From Planctomycetota bacterium (lineage in GTDB: Bacteria > Planctomycetota > MHYJ01 > WSZJ01), in contig WSZJ01000051.1 in NCBI GenBank assembly GCA_009773755.1, forward strand, positions 1 to 50,634: 50,634 nt of DNA. Direction: 5' to 3'. How positions within the stretch are numbered: the first letter of the stretch is position 1; each line of letters opens with the position of its first letter. The position numbers were made by a program, and so were the translations under genes. The notes below the pieces were generated by a model. The model was not told the origin of the DNA. It searched no databases and saw only the letters and a list, made by a program, of their open reading frames with translations. Below are positions 48,459 to 50,634 of this stretch, piece by piece.

Positions 48459-49763
48459 ATGATCCGTCGCGCCTCGGCCGTTCTCGCCATTCTCTTCTTC
48501 ATCAATTTCCTCAATTACACCGACCGCTTCGTCCTCTCCGCCGTCCTTCACCTGCTCAAGACGGACCTCCACCTGACCCCCGAGGACGAAGGCTGGCTCG
48601 CGACGGCGTTCACGCTCGGGTACATGTTCAGCTCGCCGATCATCGCGAATTTCGCCGACCGGTGGACCCGCCCGCGGATCGTCGCGCTCTGCTGCCTGGT
48701 CTGGTCGCTGGCGACGCTCGCGTGCGGCCTCGCAATCGGATTCAAAACGCTGCTCTTCGCCCGCGTTCTCATCGGCGTCGGGGAAGCGGGCTTTCTCACG
48801 GTTGGCCCGCCGTTGATCGCGGATGCGTTCTCGAAGGAATCTCGCGGCAAGGCGCTGAGCGTCTTCTACACGGGCGTCCCGATCGGATGCGCCTGCGGCT
48901 TCGTGCTCGGCGGCCTGCTTCCGGGGCTTCACCTGAGCGAAACGCTCGCAATCGGTTGGCGCGGAACGTTCTTCACGGTCGCCATCCCCGGCATCGCCAT
49001 CGCCGCCGTTGCCTGGGTCCTCGTCGATCCTCCGCGAGGCGCGCAGGACACCGAGCTCGGCATCCACGCGCCGCTTCCAAAGCAGGGAACCATCTGGGAG
49101 CAGCTCGCGCTCTTCCGCAACCGCACGTTCGGATTCGTCACCCTCGCGCTCACCGGCATCGCTTTCGCAACCGTGCCGCTTCTTCACTGGCTCCCCCAGT
49201 TCTTCGGCAACGTGAAGCACATCGCGCCGTCGAAGGCCAACGTCATGATCGGCCTCACGCTGATCCTCCCCGGCATTCTCGGCACGCTCCTGGGCGGGTG
49301 GGCCGGCGACCGGATATCGAAGCGGGGCATTCCGGGCGGGTACCTGATGGTCGCCGCGGTAGGGCTCGTCGGCGGACTTGTGTGCCTCTGGGTGGCGATC
49401 CTCTCGCCGAGGCCGTGGATTTTTCTTCCCGCGCTTTTCTTCGGCGTCATGTTCTTCATGTCCTGCACTCCGACGCTCAACACGACGATCGCCAACATCA
49501 GCGCCCCGAACGCACGGGCGATGGCCTATGCGACCGTCATCTTCTGCATGCACGCGTTCGGGGACACCGTGTCGCCGCTGCTCTTCGGGAAGCTCATCGC
49601 CAATCACGGGCTCGAGCGCGCGTTCCTGTTCATGCCCGTCGCCCTCCTCGTCAGCGCCGCGGCGTGCATCGCGGGCATCTTCACGATCCGGGGGGATCTG
49701 GCGAGGACGGAAGAACGTGTCACGCAGCTCGTGCGCAAGACGCACGTTCCCCGGACGCGGTGA
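48459..49763 (+). CDS. MFS transporter (spinster/hexuronate-like)
   Basis: A 434-residue major facilitator with twelve hydrophobic helices. The N-terminal half has FINFLNYTDRFVLSAV, the loop 2-3 motif FADRWTRPR, and LIGVGEAGFLTVGPPLIADAF with SRGKALSVFYTGVPIG (motif C region). The C-terminal half repeats WAGDRISKRGIPGG. NYTDR and GVGEA are typical of spinster-like and related MFS carriers of lipids, sugars or organic acids. The substrate is unknown. The start at ATG 48459 lies just beyond the palindromic element. Confidence 0.9.
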   Translation: MIRRASAVLAILFFINFLNYTDRFVLSAVLHLLKTDLHLTPEDEGWLATAFTLGYMFSSPIIANFADRWTRPRIVALCCLVWSLATLACGLAIGFKTLLFARVLIGVGEAGFLTVGPPLIADAFSKESRGKALSVFYTGVPIGCACGFVLGGLLPGLHLSETLAIGWRGTFFTVAIPGIAIAAVAWVLVDPPRGAQDTELGIHAPLPKQGTIWEQLALFRNRTFGFVTLALTGIAFATVPLLHWLPQFFGNVKHIAPSKANVMIGLTLILPGILGTLLGGWAGDRISKRGIPGGYLMVAAVGLVGGLVCLWVAILSPRPWIFLPALFFGVMFFMSCTPTLNTTIANISAPNARAMAYATVIFCMHAFGDTVSPLLFGKLIANHGLERAFLFMPVALLVSAAACIAGIFTIRGDLARTEERVTQLVRKTHVPRTR

Positions 49764-49830
49764 TCGCGTGGGAACCTTTCGGGCTCCCGCGCGATAACAT
49801 CCCACGACTCTTCAGCGCCCCGGGAGCCCC

Positions 49831-50634
49831 GTGCCCCAGATCCTCGTCGAGAATCTCGTGAAGACGTTTCGCGTCGCCGAGCGCCGTCCCGGGCTTTCCG
49901 GTGCCGTCGCGGGACTGTTCGCGCGGAAGTCGCGCGTCGTGCGCGCCCTGGACGGCGCGAGCTTCTCGATTGAGCCCGGCGAGCTCGTCGGCTACATCGG
50001 CCCCAACGGCGCGGGCAAATCCACGACCGTGAAGCTGCTCTCGGGAATTCTCGTGCCGGACTCCGGCCGCTGCGAGGTCCTCGGACGCGTCCCCTGGAAA
50101 GACCGGCGCGCCCACGTCGCCAGGCTCGGCGTCGTCTTCGGCCAGCGCACCCAGCTCTGGTGGGACCTCCCCGCCGGCGAGTCGTTCGAGCTGCTCCGGG
50201 ACATCTATGGCGTGGCGCAGGCCGACTATGCGAAGCGCCTCGACGAGCTCGTCGCCCTTCTCGACCTCGCCCCGCTCCTGCGCACCCCCGCGCGCCAGCT
50301 TTCCCTCGGCCAGCGCATGCGCTGCGACATCGCGGCGACCCTTCTCCACGCGCCACCGATCCTCTTCCTCGACGAGCCCACCATCGGCCTCGACGCGCCG
50401 TCGAAGCTGGCGGTGCGGGACTTTGTGAAGCGGCTCAACCGTGAGCGAGGGGTGACGGTGATCCTGACGACGCACGACCTGGACGACGTGGAGGCGCTAT
50501 GCCGTCGGGTCCTGGTCGTTGGGAACGGGCGTGTGCTGATGGACGGGACACTGGAGTCGCTGAGGGCGGCGGTCACGCCGGAACGGTGGCTGACGGTGGA
50601 CCTCGCGGAGGAGAACGGCGCCGTCGAGGACCCG
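49831..50634 (+). CDS. ABC transporter ATP-binding protein (ABC-2 exporter type), 3' end cut by window
   Basis: The first 268 codons of an ABC ATPase starting at GTG 49831, with CGGGAG six bases upstream; the frame is open to the right edge. Walker A is GPNGAGKST, the Q-loop region is VVFGQRTQLWWDLPAGES, the signature is LSLGQRMRCDIAATL, Walker B is ILFLDEPTIGLD and the H-loop is TTHD. The FGQRTQLWWDLP form is typical of the ABC-2 group that works with YadH/ABC-2 membrane proteins, some of which export drugs or lipids. The membrane subunits should follow beyond the window. The 67-base gap from the MFS gene holds nothing else. Confidence 0.92.
   Translation, partial: MPQILVENLVKTFRVAERRPGLSGAVAGLFARKSRVVRALDGASFSIEPGELVGYIGPNGAGKSTTVKLLSGILVPDSGRCEVLGRVPWKDRRAHVARLGVVFGQRTQLWWDLPAGESFELLRDIYGVAQADYAKRLDELVALLDLAPLLRTPARQLSLGQRMRCDIAATLLHAPPILFLDEPTIGLDAPSKLAVRDFVKRLNRERGVTVILTTHDLDDVEALCRRVLVVGNGRVLMDGTLESLRAAVTPERWLTVDLAEENGAVEDP

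Overview
This is a high-GC window from a Gram-negative-type bacterium: there are many lipoprotein and signal peptides, an lspA gene, envelope-type metalloproteases and MacB-like ABC parts. The mix (class III cyclases, an HD-GYP protein, sigma-54 regulation, PPC and fibronectin-III surface proteins, a secreted terpene-cyclase-like toroid, many TPR proteins) would suit Planctomycetota or another poorly sampled phylum. No rRNA or decisive marker is present, so the placement is inference. I saw no tRNA, CRISPR array, prophage or insertion sequence with a transposase.

Layout. 1-2.4 kb: the 3' end of a cyclase gene, hflX and a YcfL-like lipoprotein. 2.5-9.4 kb: a leftward run of seven genes: CHASE2 adenylate cyclase, SH3 protein, M48 protease lipoprotein, small lipoprotein, a second SH3 protein, an M48-like protein that has lost its first zinc histidine, and a GAF/sigma-54 activator. 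It is followed by a structured spacer and a strong terminator. 9.5-12.9 kb: etfB-etfA-aminotransferase behind a good sigma-70 promoter. 12.9-19 kb: lspA, two long TPR proteins and an M28 peptidase. 19-26.6 kb: methyltransferase/ABC/FtsX permease operon, secreted toroid protein, HD-GYP + DUF502 pair and a lipoprotein. 26.6-31.9 kb: small zinc protein, ArsR-SRPBCC pair, YkgJ + beta-propeller pair and a DUF4143 ATPase. 31.9-37.4 kb: a third TPR protein, two TPR-family remnants and a large Fn3/PPC lipoprotein. 37.7-41 kb: hipBA and a zinc-ribbon protein. 41-44.4 kb: archease-rtcB, with an in-frame intein in rtcB and a deletion/frameshift near its 3' end. 44.4-48.4 kb: small membrane proteins, a stand-alone cNMP-binding protein, a protein carrying one unrecognised domain three times, and a FliL-like protein. 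48.2-50.6 kb: a palindromic MITE-like element, an MFS transporter and an ABC ATPase cut by the window edge.

How it fits together. Cyclic-nucleotide signalling recurs: two cyclases, one stand-alone cAMP-type receptor and one HD-GYP protein. Adjacent genes are often joined by 4-base GTGA or ATGA overlaps (nine cases), so many of these runs are probably translationally coupled operons. The most interesting items are the envelope-protease operon, the intein-bearing but damaged rtcB beside archease, the dispersed family of 120-bp-repeat TPR genes with decaying copies, and the triple-domain protein. Coordinates include the stop codon. Where a start differs from the longest open frame, the reason is given in the entry.
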